Below are positions 1 through 11,280 of a DNA stretch of 56,361 nucleotides, one piece after another. The DNA comes from Nemertoderma westbladi. Lineage: Eukaryota > Xenacoelomorpha > Nemertodermatida > Nemertodermatidae. Made by a program: the position numbers and the translations under genes. Below the pieces are notes generated by a model. The model searched no databases. It was not told the origin of the DNA and saw only the letters and a program-made list of their open reading frames with translations. Within the stretch, counting starts at the first letter, position 1. The number at the start of each line of letters is the position of its first letter. The DNA is taken from contig JAUCBJ010005857.1 of assembly GCA_032718475.1 (NCBI GenBank), positions 1 through 56,361 on the forward strand, written 5' to 3'.

Positions 1-924
1 ACGCATGTCCTTAGGATGATGGGGTGATGATAACTCCACCTGCTGGCTCCAGAAGTCGAGGAAATCCTGCCAAGTACCTAACTGATCTAGACTTTGCTGA
101 TGACTTAGGAGTACTCTCAGAATCACTAGAGGGAGCCCAACGGCTCCTCAGCTCATTAGAACATGCTGCTTCTAGTGTTGGTCTTTTTATTAACTCCAGA
201 AAGACCAAAATTTTGACAGTTAGCTTTGAAAGTCCTCAGCAAGTCTCTGATCGGATGAGCGAGCATAAGCTCAAAGGATGGTATGCTTGAGCATGTGGAC
301 GACTTCTGTTACCTGGGATCATGGATCCGGAAGTCAGGTGAGGACCTTCGAATACGTAAGGGAAAGGCATGGGCAGCCTTGAATAGGCTTTCCAGGATTT
401 GGAAGTCACCGAGAATTAATCGGAAACTTAAGGTCCGATTATTTAGAGCAGCAGTAGTTCCAGTACTCCTCTATGGGAGTTCATGCTGGGATCTAACTGC
501 TGAGGACACCAAATCTCTGGATGGCACATTCACAAGAATGGTACACCGGGTTCATTGTGTCAAGTACAATGCACACATCTCCAACCAGACACTATTAACA
601 TTGGAGGTGTCTCATTGGTTCCCCCAGCTTGACACTAGAACAAAGCCACCTCCGTTTTGCAGGACATTGCTTTCACTGTGAGGACCAGCCAGTGCATAAT
701 CTTCTGCTTTGGCAGCCTCATGGAGTGAATAAGCAAGGTATGGTGGTCAGCCCATGACTTTCTTGAGACGCATCTTAAAGGACACTGGCCTTGAAGATGC
801 GGATGATTTAGCAAATGTCATGGGTGATAGGGAGTTGTGGCGGCGCAATTTTGTCGACAAGCCGGCACAGCATTCTTAAAAATGCAGCTGCAATGCTGCA
901 TGCCGATCCTAGTAGTAGTAGTAG
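1..924 (+). mobile_element. LINE copy A, 3' half, broken
   Basis: Remnant of the non-LTR retrotransposon family that recurs at 30.2-33.8, 36.4-36.9 and 45.9-48.1 kb. The window opens inside reverse transcriptase: the frame at 24-290 carries LDFADD, motif C with the two catalytic Asp and Phe instead of the usual Tyr, followed by the thumb. The frame at 283-681 continues into the C-terminal region (LFRAAVVPVLLYG). Compared with the copies near 33,675 and 47,440, four extra bases (gagc, about 257-264) shift the frame, and more changes follow after 590. The 3' end is a short AGT-repeat tail at about 909-924, as in copies B and D. The 5' part lies outside the window. Clade is uncertain; the APE-type endonuclease of copy B fits RTE/CR1-like lineages. 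It is a dead copy. Confidence 0.9.
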
Positions 925-996
925 GCCGCGAGGCCCTATTGCCACCTCGACTTTGTTAGAGAACCACAGAAGGGGGTTAATGGGTCAGATTGTACG

Positions 997-1196
997 TTAT
1001 TTAGGACAACTGTATGGGAGCGGTCTGTTAGACAGCTCATTATTAAGCAGTTTCGAGGGAAGGCTTCGGATTCCGTATGAGTGTAATTTACTTAGTATAA
1101 TTTTGTGGTCTAGGGTATCAAAGGCCTTCTTTAAGTCTATAGAAATTAAACAACCTGAGTTTTGTGAGTCTAGTGTTTCCCTTATTCGTTCAGTAA
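997..1196 (-). pseudogene. Reverse transcriptase fragment of a second LINE type
   Basis: The minus-strand frame reads LTERIRETLDSQ, then IDLKKAFDTLDHKIILSKL and YGIR. This is the RT motif A block typical of CR1/Jockey/Rex-like LINEs: a catalytic Asp in the IDLKKAFDT stretch, then the DH..L..KL..YGIR helix. It differs from the FVDFFKAFDSVSRSR block of the main LINE family here, so it comes from another family. Only about 65 residues remain. The upstream side is cut at 1197 by a MITE whose TAA target duplication falls inside the codons of LTE. No endonuclease or tail is seen, so it is a relic. Confidence 0.75.
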
Positions 1197-1580
1197 GGGG
1201 CCGTGCAAGTATGACGTCTGCACTTTTCCCCAAAATGTTGACCCCCTCCCTCCCCTAAATCAGATGTCATCAGATAGGCGTTGACCCCCCCCCCCCCCCC
1301 CCAAAAAAAAATCAGATTAAAAAAATTTTCGCGTCCTAATCTCGGAAACATGGTGACTGGTAACTGAAACAGAAGGTCGTGCTACGGGCCTTTGGGGGCT
1401 TCAAACAATTAAAATAGGCAAGCTATTTACTCTTCTGCTATATCTCTTCTAGCACCAATAAATGAACATGCTGACGTCAGATTTTGGCTGACCCCCCTCC
1501 CCTCCCCTCATCAGCACGTCATCAGATTTTCCCAACCCCCCTCCCCCCCTAAAGTGCTGACGTCATACTTGGACGGCCCC
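1197..1580. mobile_element. PIF/Harbinger-like MITE (384 bp)
   Basis: Terminal inverted repeats begin GGGGCCGT(G/C)CAAGTATGACGTC and match over about 30 bases: left 1197-1227, right 1550-1580 on the other strand. The element is flanked on both sides by TAA (1194-1196 and 1581-1583), the 3-bp TWA duplication characteristic of PIF/Harbinger. There is no coding capacity. The interior is C-rich, with a poly-C run near 1286-1303 and repeated tgacgtca/catcag motifs. It sits inside the RT relic at 997-1196. Confidence 0.75.
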
Positions 1581-1583
1581 TAA

Positions 1584-2776
1584 CTGTTGTTAGTAAGCTA
1601 ATATTTTGCCTTCTGACTCATACTACACTACACACAGGGGCATTTGGGGGGCGACCCCTAAATGTTTGGAGCTGTTATTGGCGACTATTGGCGACTTAGT
1701 TCCCCTCTGCTGTAGGAAGGCTTATAGTTATGCTGTGCCCTTGCACGACTTCTATAGCATTCCCCTGGGTTCTGTAAATCTTTATTCTTCTTTACACACA
1801 ATGGTAAAGCCGATAAATCCATGTCATTTGGTCCCCTTTGGTAGCCCCTACATGTATAAAAGTTGTATTTTATTTAAACCTATTACCATGGCCGTCCCTT
1901 CTGGCTCAGTCAATATTCACTGTCACTGCTATAGTATAATGGGTATCGTAGCAGAGCAGCAAAGAACAAGATAACATCCATTTATCCATAGTAACTGGTC
2001 CGCTTTGGTACAAATACCGTTGCAAAGGTTATTGTTGGAAGGCATGGGGCCCATTTACCAAATCCAGGCTACCAGACATAAAGGCGCTTATATGCCCTTT
2101 GTCAGCCGGCATCTTGTAACAGTGAAAAGATTCCTCTGTGGTGTGTGAGGAAGGGATATGATTGGCTCGAATTACTGATGCCTAATAATGAATAGCCCTA
2201 TCTATTGAGATTGGCCATTTTTGGTTTATATTAGCATAGTAATATTGTGGGTGTTTATAGATTAACATATTTAAAAGTATTCTATTCCGTTTTGCAAAGT
2301 TATTGTCTAATTATGTATTAATTGTTGCTAATTACTGTACAATATCCAATACCGCACGGTACTGGAAATATATATCAGTAGGCCTATACTACAGTATATA
2401 CAAACGGTTACATCGCGTTTCGGTAAACAAGTTGCGTTTCGGCAAAGTACAACAGTACACAAAGTACACAGTACTAATGTTATTTTATTTATTTGTGTGG
2501 AATTAATTACGTACTACCGAATCGCCAGGGCGACATATTTTCTAACTTTATATCGCAGTGCGACATTATTTCTCAGTATGTCCCTACGCCATACATTTTA
2601 CTATGTACTGTATTTCCAGTATATCCAGTATATCACCGCGTCATTATTAGGTTGTTCTAGAAAGTTTTAGTGCATAATTGCAAATAATCCCCCACAAATA
2701 AATATAATTATATAGATTCCCCATTGTTGATAGTTATTATAACTTTTTGTTGGGCACAGCTTTGCAAAGTTGGCAA
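1584..2776. other. Spacer, no supported gene
   Basis: An open frame at 1606-1974 (122 codons, non-ATG start) has no recognisable domain and no homologue elsewhere in the window, so I do not call it. The stretch also has two copies of a gcgtttcggYaaa motif at 2415-2450, the reverse complement of the minisatellite unit at 4384-4531. Confidence 0.5.
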
Positions 2777-2850
2777 TGACGTCTAGGTGGTATCAAACTG
2801 GTGACCTGTGGGTTGGAAGTCTGACGCTCTAACCATTCAGCTAGCGGCTC
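2777..2850 (-). repeat. tRNA-derived SINE-like segment
   Basis: Read on the minus strand, the segment has a tRNA D-arm/A-box like stretch (tagctgaatggttagagcg) and, about 30 bases on, a B-box like stretch (ggtcaccagtttgatacc), spaced as in tRNA genes. The anticodon arm does not pair well and the acceptor ends are not complementary, so it is more likely the head of a tRNA-derived SINE than a working tRNA gene. Confidence 0.45.
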
Positions 2851-3616
2851 AGGTAAAAGATAGACCTGGAAATACTACCTGATACCTTGTACTGTATGTC
2901 CGCAATTTACCTCATCATGGCCTCCCATCTGTTAATACCATCATCTGCTGCCACTGGGCTCAACCCTACTGTACTTGGCCGTCTTTAACCACTTCCAATC
3001 CCAACCTTCACAACCGAAATGAAAGGGTTGTGTATTAACCATGAACAATCAAGGCCAAAATGATTAATTATACACTCCAGCTACTAATATAGTTTATGTA
3101 TTATTATTAATATATTTCTATAGGGCCAAATTTACATGAAAACATCCTGTGGTGCTGAAACTTCTTTTCAACTCTTAAGTTTCGGTTCAAAATTCAAAGG
3201 GTGACCTTTGATTCTTTCCGCTAATTCGTTCCTAAAACTACAATGAGAACATCACAGAAGGCAGGGCAGTGCACGTATATTTAAATCCTAAGCCTAAGCA
3301 GTGAAACTAAATCAAATTTGTGGGAAGAGTCAAAACTGCGAGCCATAAGCGAAATTGCCGTTTTCTAAAAGTCTCTGGGTGTGTGTGTGTCAGTGTGTCT
3401 GTCGGAAACCATAATTGTCAGAAGCCAATGATATAACTAGCCATAGTAAAATTATAATTGTTTGCTAAGATGGCTTGCTGCTTTTGCTGCACAAAGGCCC
3501 CACTCGTGTTATTGTTATTTGCAATTAAGGTAATATATCAGTACAAACTAACCTTCATGTTGACGCCACCGGCCCCTTTACTTTCCTGCAATGGGCATAC
3601 AGGCGCGGTACTCTAC
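2851..3616. other. Spacer with a short GT microsatellite
   Basis: No gene is supported. A degenerate (GT)n tract lies at about 3379-3402. A 72-codon open frame at 3458-3676 runs into the adjacent hAT-like element and is not credible. Confidence 0.5.
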
Positions 3617-3624
3617 TCCACAGT

Positions 3625-4351
3625 CAGGGCCGTATTAATGGCGGGACTTTTGGGGCTGCAGCCCCGGGCCCTGTGAAGTTTTGGCTTTTGGGGCCCCCCA
3701 GAAAAAGAGAAAAAGTATCCTTACATTAAAAAAAAAATTTTTGGAACCACGTTAAAACTAAAACATACAAGGAATATCGTACCCAGATGCAGATGAACAA
3801 TTGCGAAATTCACATTCTAAATTCTACTACTGAAAATATACCATACCATACCATACCATACCTCTCCAATTTCTCACTGTAAACATTGCCAAAGGGCAAG
3901 AAAGGCGGGGGGGGGTCATAATGTAAAGAACACTAACAGTAGTAAAGGAAGGGAGCACACCACCGAGCAAAAATTATATTCACGGGTGTTTTCGGGGTCA
4001 CTGATTTCATTTCCGAAGGCAGTTTTAATATTTGATGGAATCTAGTCTGTCCGTCGGTCGGTTGTCTGTCTGTCTGTATTACATTTTGACATTCAGATTG
4101 CCAGACAGATATTCCACGATAATTCGAGAACTAAAAGATATCTCTCTAAGCAGTTTTTAGATTTGAAAACCCCATTCAATTCTGCTCTAGATGCAATGAA
4201 AAACAATCCTAAAATTTGTGATCATTATATGCGAACACCCCCCCCCCCCCTCCCCCCCCCCCCCCCCCCCCCCCACTAAAAATTTAAGGGGGCCCCAAAT
4301 TTGTATTAGCCCCGGGCCCCGATATGGCTTAATCGGGCCCGCCCAAGCCTG
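3625..4351. mobile_element. hAT-like nonautonomous element (727 bp)
   Basis: The insertion is bounded by an identical 8-bp sequence, TCCACAGT, at 3617-3624 and 4352-4359. An 8-bp duplication is the hAT signature. The ends begin CAGGGCCGTATTAA on the left and CAGGCTTGGGCGGGCCCGATTAA on the right (reverse strand). Both subterminal regions contain gggg/cccc blocks around CCCCGGGCCC. There is no transposase frame. It contains a (CATAC)n-like tract at 3840-3862 and a long C-rich homopolymer at about 4237-4275. It lies next to the minisatellite at 4384. Confidence 0.75.
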
Positions 4352-4383
4352 TCCACAGTGTATTCTCCTGCAATAAAGAAATA

Positions 4384-4531
4384 ATTTTGCAGAAACGCAA
4401 TCTTTTGCCGAAACGCGACTTTTTGCCGAAACGCAACTTTTTTGCCGAATCGCACCTTTTTGCCGAAACGCGAGTTTTTTTTTGCCGAAACGCATCTTTT
4501 TTGCCGAAATGCAACTTTTTGCTGAAACGCG
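4384..4531. repeat. Minisatellite, about 18-22 bp unit, 8 copies
   Basis: Tandem units of the form T(4-8)GCCGAAACGCRAC. Poly-T length varies between units, so minus-strand frames stay open and produce several overlapping Lys/Arg/Phe-rich open frames that are artefacts. Single related motifs occur in the opposite orientation near 2415-2450. Confidence 0.85.
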
Positions 4532-7260
4532 ACGACACCCCGTAGACAACCATGTTTCCGCAACTTTATTCGATTTTGTGGAGTGTATGTATAGATGAGT
4601 GCAGTGGCCAGGTGTGTTGGTTCGAATTTTTAATGAGAGTGGTGGGGGGGGGGGGGGGGGGGTCCATTCTTTAGTGTATTATGTATTCACTGTCTCCATG
4701 ACGAAAACATAACATTTATAACAGTCAGACAGTATAATATTTAATTGTTACAGCATTAATAATCAGTCAGTAAGATAATGATAAAAATAACGGCCAGCCT
4801 AAAAAATTAAAATACATTCTTTGAATTATTTAACTAATCCGTATTTATCTAATTTCTGTGACCTCCTGAACCCAATATTAATCAACTAATCAACACCTAT
4901 TGTTAAACGAACTACCCCAGCCTAACCAATAAAGACACAAACTGCTCTATTTACTAGACGGGGCAATCAGGAGCGTATAATTACTAATGTAGGGTTTCAG
5001 GTACAGAACCACTACTTACCGTTGGATGGCGCTAATCTGCCGTCCGCTAATATATATTACTAAATTTCTACGGCTCCTACTAAATTCTCGTTCCTTTCTC
5101 TACCAATTACTCGATAGAGAGCTAACTGTTCGAATATATGAGCCACGCGGGAATAACCAAAACAATAAACCCGAATCGGCTCCCTAAGCTGACTTAAAAT
5201 GAGTGTGAGAGATTTGACACTCAGAGTGTATTCTATAGCCTAATCTTACTGTAAAATTGCGCTTACAACTACGTCCTTTCTAATCGCATATAATCGCAAT
5301 ACTGGGGTTTCCTAACGGAATGTGTGAATGTGAGAATATTTAAAATAATCGAAAATCGGTACAGTAATTATTTCGGGACTCAAACTTATCTGCGGCTGGC
5401 TTTAGGCCAGCAATTTACTGATGCGCGTTGTATACTGTATACTACGATGTGAATTTTGTCCGCTAATTCAAATAACCGCCCAGCGTGAATAGTGTACGGT
5501 ACTCTAAAATTATTACCTTAACTACCCTCCGCTATGCAGCGTACAAATTCTAAATTTTACTAATTAATTACAGTCACAAATATGTAACGGCGTACTAATT
5601 ACTAAGTATTCCAGAGTGCGTAATTCTAAATTATTACGCAACGGGTCACACTAGCAACAGCCTAAAATACCGTATTATTTTCGACCTAATCAGAAATTAA
5701 TTACAGTAAACTAAGAAATAGAAATCAATCAAAGGGAAAAGAGCGCCTATCCAAGCATTCGTGATTTATTAGGCACACTTTAGAAACGCACCAATCAGCA
5801 TAACAATCCATAGTTTATACTTACCAATTTAGTTCTTAACGCACAATTCACAATCAGCAGTCAAATAACAATCGCAATCTACAGTTTAGCTAGCAATTCA
5901 CAACTCGCAATTCGCAACTCGCAACTTGCAACTCGCAACTCGCAACGTAAAGGACGCAGATCTCTCCCGGCTACATCTAGGCTTCCTAACTAACCCAATT
6001 CCTGTCCCCCTAATACTACAAAATAGAGACAAAACCTGGATCATCAGCCCCCAATTACTGCGCCGGCGTACATGATCCACTCTACGCTGCAAACTTGCGC
6101 GCGCAATAGTAATCCCCCCAATGTTGCTTGTCTTTGAATCCTCCGCACTCCCGTCGTCGCTAACCCCCCGATGCGCCCGCCACGCTTACCGGTACCCTAG
6201 CCCTCCATCAGAATGAGTAGCTACCGTAACGGCACATGCAAATCACAAAAGTCTGACAGTCTAAGAAATCCCGTAGGATTATTGTCGAAAGGAATCACAT
6301 AGAACCATTTACTAAAGGGTAGAAATCATAGTTCCAACTTGTAATTAACAGCGATCATTGAGATTGATTGAGAAACACAATAAGAATCAAACAGAAATTG
6401 CAAATTAGCGAATCATTGCAAGAAAATCAAAAGGGCAGTAATTTACACAGAAAAACTAAGCATCGAATAATAGTTGAAGGTGAGTAAGGATGTGTGGAAG
6501 TGGAATGTGGAATTGAGATTGAGATTGAGAATAGGTAACAATGGAAGTAGGCCAATTTATAGGTGATTTGAGAAGGGTGATGCAATCGATCTCTCATTGG
6601 CTCCCCAATTCGAGCTAACATTAGACCAACCTGGAAGCAGTTAGGCCAATAAGAGAGCCGGATTGTGAACCTATAGCTCCCTGAAATCGTAAATTGCCAC
6701 CATAAAAGGTAATTTTCCCGATGCTTAATTTGGCGGTACTAATAATATCATGCACAAATATAAATTTAGCGCAATTATAGAGAAATTAAGAGTAGCTAGC
6801 CTCATCAAGGCTAATAATGGCAAGCCCATATCCAGGGTCCAACAAGGACTTGCTACCCTGGAACTATCTACTTATATCCTATTACAAAACTACATAGGTA
6901 GGGCTACATACTATACAAAATGGATGAGTTCAAAATATATGGGCGTTTCAATTTCCTTATCTAAATATCATTGCGCGTTATGCCTTATCTAAATAGTTAT
7001 ACTGCATCACAGACTAATATATGATACTATATAATGAACTAATATATTATACTGTATAATGGACTAATATATGTACAGTATAACGGACTAATGTATTACA
7101 TAATGTAGGTACAGCGCCATATACCGTAACACCTATAAACTGAATGCCAAATATATTGAAATTAAAGCAACGTTAAAATTATCACACTATGTTAACTGTA
7201 GAGGAGGATATTGTCTCTCCAGGGCAAAGCAAAATATAATTATCAGTATTTTACATTTTG
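4532..7260. other. Spacer, no supported gene
   Basis: The stretch holds a 19-base G run at 4644-4662, a 10-bp tandem repeat (aactcgcaac type) at about 5893-5945, a short gattga repeat at about 6510-6530, and an AT-rich repeat of about 25 bp (ggactaatatat...) at 7005-7105. Open frames at 5898-6092, 6427-6621 and 6750-6992 are short, without domains, and not supported. Confidence 0.5.
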
Positions 7261-7689
7261 GACCTAACCCAAAAGGGTGAATACAAAACAAAGACCGAGG
7301 TAAAGTCGCGTTAGGTCCCAGAGAGCATTAGGTCCCATTGCAATTAAAATGAGCAGGTTAGTAAAGGAGCACGTTACAGAGGCGTGTTGGTGGAACCAAA
7401 ACAATAAACAAAAGTTAACACATATTACAGGATTATTTAGCTTACTTAATTGGATTTTGGGTCTTTGTTTTCCTGGTGTTTTTTTTAGTTTCTTCAATGT
7501 GGTTAAAAGAAATCAAGAAAACAGGTGGAAATTTATTGAAGCTTATAAAATTATATTTCATATAAATTGTTGTTGTCTATTTTATAATATGAAAAGAAAA
7601 GTTGACACTAATAATAATAAGTAAATTATTATCCATTATATAAAAATGTTTTAATCAAAAAATGCTAAATGAATGATTAGACTAGGCCT
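7261..7689. other. Unassigned sequence left of element relic
   Basis: Two overlapping frames (7349-7624 plus, 7264-7497 minus) are open, but neither resembles any other protein in the window. The plus frame has a hydrophobic stretch (FSLLNWILGLCFPGVFFSFF) that could be a membrane segment, but low complexity and AT bias make it equally likely to be chance. Confidence 0.3.
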
Positions 7690-7785
7690 ACTACTTGTAG
7701 TGTTGTTTTATAGTAATTGACACCATTTATATAATATAGTTTCATTAATTTCCAACAATTAATTAATGGGATATTTATTAGAAAA
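7690..7785 (-). pseudogene. Adenain-like protease, 3' end relic
   Basis: On the minus strand the bases match the last 25 or so codons of the protease at 16,056-16,514; the stretch coding for LYKW and VNYY is recognisable at nucleotide level. The relic abuts a polymerase fragment of opposite orientation at 7792, so a deletion or rearrangement has brought the two arms of the element together. Too short to call without the intact copy for comparison. Confidence 0.55.
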
Positions 7786-7791
7786 GTCAGT

Positions 7792-8232
7792 ATGACTCTA
7801 GATAAGCCTATTTTTGTAGGTTGTTCGTTGTTGGATTTAGCTAAAGTTAAACTAGAACTTGTAGCTTCTGATACTGATTCCGTCATCGGATGTTATTATA
7901 ATGTTTCGCAAAATGACTTCCTAAAACCCTTATTCAGAAATAATATTTTAGATACATTATATCTAATTACCCTAAAGATCATCCTCTTATATTATCATCC
8001 TCGTTTCCATATAAATTGAAGCTTTATTACTGCAAGAATGAGCTTTGTTCGTGTGAAATCAAAGAAAATATATTTTTATGAACTAAATTCAGGAATGGTA
8101 CCAAATACATATAAAATACAGGAATATATGTTGTTATGCGAAATGCATAACAATAGCTGTCATGCTCATGGAGATAAATATTACCCACGAAAAATATTTA
8201 AAAGAATAATTATAACTCAAATTGAGAAATAA
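7792..8232 (+). pseudogene. Protein-primed DNA polymerase B, C-terminal relic
   Basis: The frame at 7792-8019 reads KPIFVGCSLLDLAKV, the conserved block before motif C in Polinton-type polymerases, and then DTDS, the motif C core with catalytic Asp residues. Between them the usual spacer is missing, so an internal deletion is likely. A frame change near 7955 follows; in the next frame SNYPKDHPL is visible, another typical block of this family. The frame at 8038-8232 (RVKSKKIYFYELNSG) fits the polymerase C-terminal segment. No motif A or exonuclease domain is present. This is the only trace of polymerase in the window. Family assignment rests on these short blocks. Confidence 0.6.
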
Positions 8233-8280
8233 AAAAGAAAATATATCGATTTCAGAGTAAATTGTATAATATTTATACAT

Positions 8281-8620
8281 TGCCACAAAATAAATTTGCT
8301 CTCAGCGCATTTGATGATGAGCTCTTTTGACAGGCTAAAAATCAGTCGCTTCTGTGAGGTCACTACTCACTACCATATAAAGCTAAAAAGGCCAGCAAAA
8401 ATAACAAATAGACTCATTTATGAAGAACTGGTGGATGAACTACCAGATAGTTAAAATAAGAATATAAGTTGCAGATGAGTGATTGTGATGGTATTAATTT
8501 ATAATAATTAAAAAAATATTAATTACCTGTAAGTAAGATCATACTCAAACCAAATTAGTTTATATATAAGATATTTTGTGCAACTTTATTAATGCTTAAA
8601 AAGGGGTGTATTACATTATT
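8281..8620 (+). pseudogene. Decayed copy of the GSGW / TBP-like gene junction
   Basis: The bases align with 12,610-12,930: the ataaatttgc...tttgatgat stretch, the tatgaagaac stretch, and the caaa-tagtttatatataag stretch all recur in order. It therefore covers the end of the zinc-finger/GSGW gene and the start of the TBP-like gene. Stops in every frame make it a pseudogene. With the polymerase and protease relics just upstream, it marks a second, scrambled copy of the element's plus-strand arm. Confidence 0.65.
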
Positions 8621-9299
8621 AGGTAGTTTTGGTATGTTTTTTTTTTATTAGGTAGTTTTGGTACGTCTTTTTTAAACAGCTATAAGTCTCTGCATTTCTA
8701 GAACCTGTTACAATATTATTATTAATTATTTCAAATGTTCACCCATGAGTATGAATTAGGTTGGATAGGATGTATGTATATATATGGTAAAGGATGGATA
8801 TACAGTATTAACTCTGTAAACTGTTCTTTCATGCCTGCAACTGCAACGTCTTAACATCTCTAGAACCTGTTACAAAATAGTTTTATTTGAAATGTATTAT
8901 CATGTTTCTGTAAATCCCATGCACACACAAAGTTCAGTGCATGAATGATAATTGTTTCACAGTATAGATGGACCATGATAGTAGTAGAGAATAGCAGCTC
9001 CCCACAGGTCCTCTTACCCATAGACCAGCATTCCGTTTCCATCATATTTTCTCTTACCTCTCTAGCCAATCAGCAACGAGCAAGCTGTAAATGCACAAAA
9101 TGTAATTTTCATATTCCACTTCTGCCAATCCCCATGTTTCAGCTTCTTTCCTATTCCACATGTTGCATGCAATGGTATTTCCCGGAGCCCGGTGCTGTAG
9201 AAACGTCATTCATATCCCATGCGTTCGTTGGTTACTGAGTTTTACGTGTCAACAGCAACGTTATCATCAACCTACGAGATGTAGTTGCAAGCATAGAGT
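8621..9299. other. Spacer, no supported gene
   Basis: Two near-identical ttattaggtagttttggta segments lie at about 8620-8665. A frame at 8945-9238 is open but has no recognisable domain. Confidence 0.4.
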
Positions 9300-9560
9300 T
9301 GTCTTTATTTCTCTGCTTATCGACACGTATCTACTTACCAGGCTGTAAATTTATTTTACATCTCTCAAGATTGACATATTTCTTACTTTTCATCCGTTGT
9401 TTCAAGCCACGAGTTATGCCACGTGTTTGTTTTGCTACTTTACCGCTTATGTGTTCTATTCACAAAATCTATATAAATTAACGTTTTAATCGGAATTTAT
9501 CACTTATAATATTTTTATTCTAAAAAAGTTTTTCTTATTTAATATTATTATTATTAATAA
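9300..9560. repeat. Diverged duplicate of the promoter region at 10,390-10,605
   Basis: The order acatatttctta, tcaagccacga, ttatgc, tgttctattca, atataa, acgttttaat, aatttatcact, atatttttattctaaaaa and a run of ttatt is repeated at 10,390-10,605. There it sits directly before the ATG at 10,606; here no coding frame follows. It looks like an orphaned 5' flank from another copy of the element. Confidence 0.6.
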
Positions 9561-10084
9561 AAGTGATATAAGCACTACCAAATATATTTCGATCCACATA
9601 GTGGACATCTTCAGTGAATTAATGAAATAGTACTGTAAATAGAATTAATAATAAAACTAACTAAAAGGTCTAAATACTGAAATGCACATAATACAGAATG
9701 AATACTGTACAAAGTATCAGTACATGGTAATCCAACCTAGTATAATTCCTTTAGTTACTTACAACTAGCAGTAGTAGAAGAAAAGGGTCTCTCCATGCTC
9801 CTCTCTCTATACTTAATCAATGCAGAATTTTTAGAGGATTTCTATAATGTTCCCTCCAATCAGGATGCATTACGCAATTTCTCCATACACCAACATTACC
9901 TTCGAATAACTCCTCCTATCCAACCACAAAGCTATGTTCTAGATTTATCATTCACCTACCTTAACTTCCAAAATTATCTGCACAAGTCCTCCCAACAAAT
10001 CGAAGACTTCTGTGTTCCTTTCAACCAATCCTATCCTCGCGTGGTATTTTCCTCAATGCTATCATTGCGTGGCATTTATGTCCA

Positions 10085-10390
10085 TCTGTTACCACTCTAT
10101 TGAATTAAATTATATATACTGTAGTTGTATACTGTACTTTTCTCTCTCTCTCCCTACTGTACATTTCATACTAAGCAAAGAATCGAATGATTGTACATGT
10201 ATTTCCAACCGTGTGTCATACCACATTCCATATTTCCATCTGTTACCATCCTAGTGAATTATACATACAGTAGTTGTATACTGTACTTTTCTGTCTCTAT
10301 ACTGTACATTACATACTAAGAAAAGAATCGAACGATTGTACATGTATTTCCAACCGTATGCCATGCTACATTCCACATTATATAATTAAT
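10085..10390. repeat. Tandem duplication, about 155-bp unit
   Basis: Two units, about 10,090-10,243 and 10,244-10,390. Each contains gtagttgtatactgtactttt, tactaag-aaagaatcgaa and ttgtacatgtatttccaacc. A partial match to the reverse complement of the right flank of copy 2 (about 35,880-35,915) makes this a candidate subterminal repeat of the virus-like element. Confidence 0.6.
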
Positions 10391-10605
10391 TGATATTTCT
10401 TAAGGTTAACATATTTCTTATTCCTTATTTGTCTTTTCAAGCCACGACTTATGCTATGTATACTACGTATTTGTTACTCCTTGCTGCTTACTTGTTCTAT
10501 TCAGAAAATATATATAACTCAACATTTTAATTAAAATTTATCACTTTTAATATTTTTATTCTAAAAAGTTTTTTTTATTTAATAATATTATAATTATTTA
10601 TTACT
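10391..10605 (+). promoter_or_regulatory. Probable promoter of the gene at 10,606
   Basis: The region is very AT-rich, with a tatatataa stretch at about 10,508-10,517, roughly 90 bases before the ATG at 10,606. A diverged copy exists at 9300-9560. The repeated structure and placement suggest the 5' control region of the plus-strand arm; no transcription start is visible. Confidence 0.4.
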
Positions 10606-11274
10606 ATGGCTTTAGTACAAAAAACTGCAGTGTCAAATACATGGAAATTTACTTACAATAAATATACTTGCACTGTTGTTCACAGTAAGTATTTTATTGT
10701 CAATTCTGAGGATGACAGAGAAGCAATCTGTTTTTCTTATCAGGACACTCGCTATTTGCTGGACATTCTAGAAATAATGAACAATCAACATCAATCCAGA
10801 CCACCAATTATACCAGGTAGGATATATCCCACTCTTCATTTTGCTCAAGGAAATTTGAATATATCTATCAACCCCATCTCGCATCTCGGGAGATGTTTAT
10901 GTCCAGAAACAAGGCAAATGTAAACTTCTAAACAAAGCTTTTACTGAAGCTCTAATTCAATACAGAGGAAAGTTATTATAATTTCTCTCACCACCGCTAG
11001 AGATTATTAGTGATCAATTCTACATAGATTTATCAAATCCAGAGTTTATCTAGTTTATCTTTCTATAGGAACTAACTATGTTGGTTTATGGAAAATCACC
11101 CTCGGATATGTTGATAGTCTAGGTTTTAGTTACTACACTGGTTTTAATTTAACAAATCATGAACTAACCTGTTTGTTAAATGAATGGGATACTGAAATCG
11201 ATGAAACAAACAAGACTAGTTGTCTTTTTAATGATTTTAAAATATCATTCAACTATCGGAACATCTCAAAATGA
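10606..11274 (+). pseudogene. Unrecognised element protein, broken reading frame
   Basis: The ATG frame runs to 10,923 (105 residues) and starts MALVQKTAVSNTWKFTYNKY. It is beta-rich with hydrophobic alternation (CTVVHSKYFIVNSEDD), then a helix-like stretch (DTRYLLDILEIM). After about 10,870 other frames stay open and read sensibly (YVQKQGKCKLLNKAFTEAL; GTNYVGLWKITLGYVDSLG to about 11,270), so the original protein was probably about 215 residues and is now disrupted at least twice. It is the first gene after the AT-rich promoter-like region and lies upstream of the GSGW gene on the same strand. I do not recognise the family. Confidence 0.5.
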
Positions 11275-11280
11275 TAAAAA

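Noticed and set aside
1606-1974. 122-codon frame as a gene
   Set aside because: Non-ATG start, no domain, and no sign of conservation.
2777-2850. Functional tRNA gene
   Set aside because: A and B boxes are visible but anticodon and acceptor stems do not pair.
4187-4563. Overlapping basic frames rich in FRQK/FGKK
   Set aside because: They run through the poly-T/GCCGAAACGC minisatellite and the C-rich run of the hAT-like element.
9795-10254. Two overlapping frames in the 155-bp tandem repeat region
   Set aside because: They run into repeated AT-rich sequence and have no homologue in the other copies.
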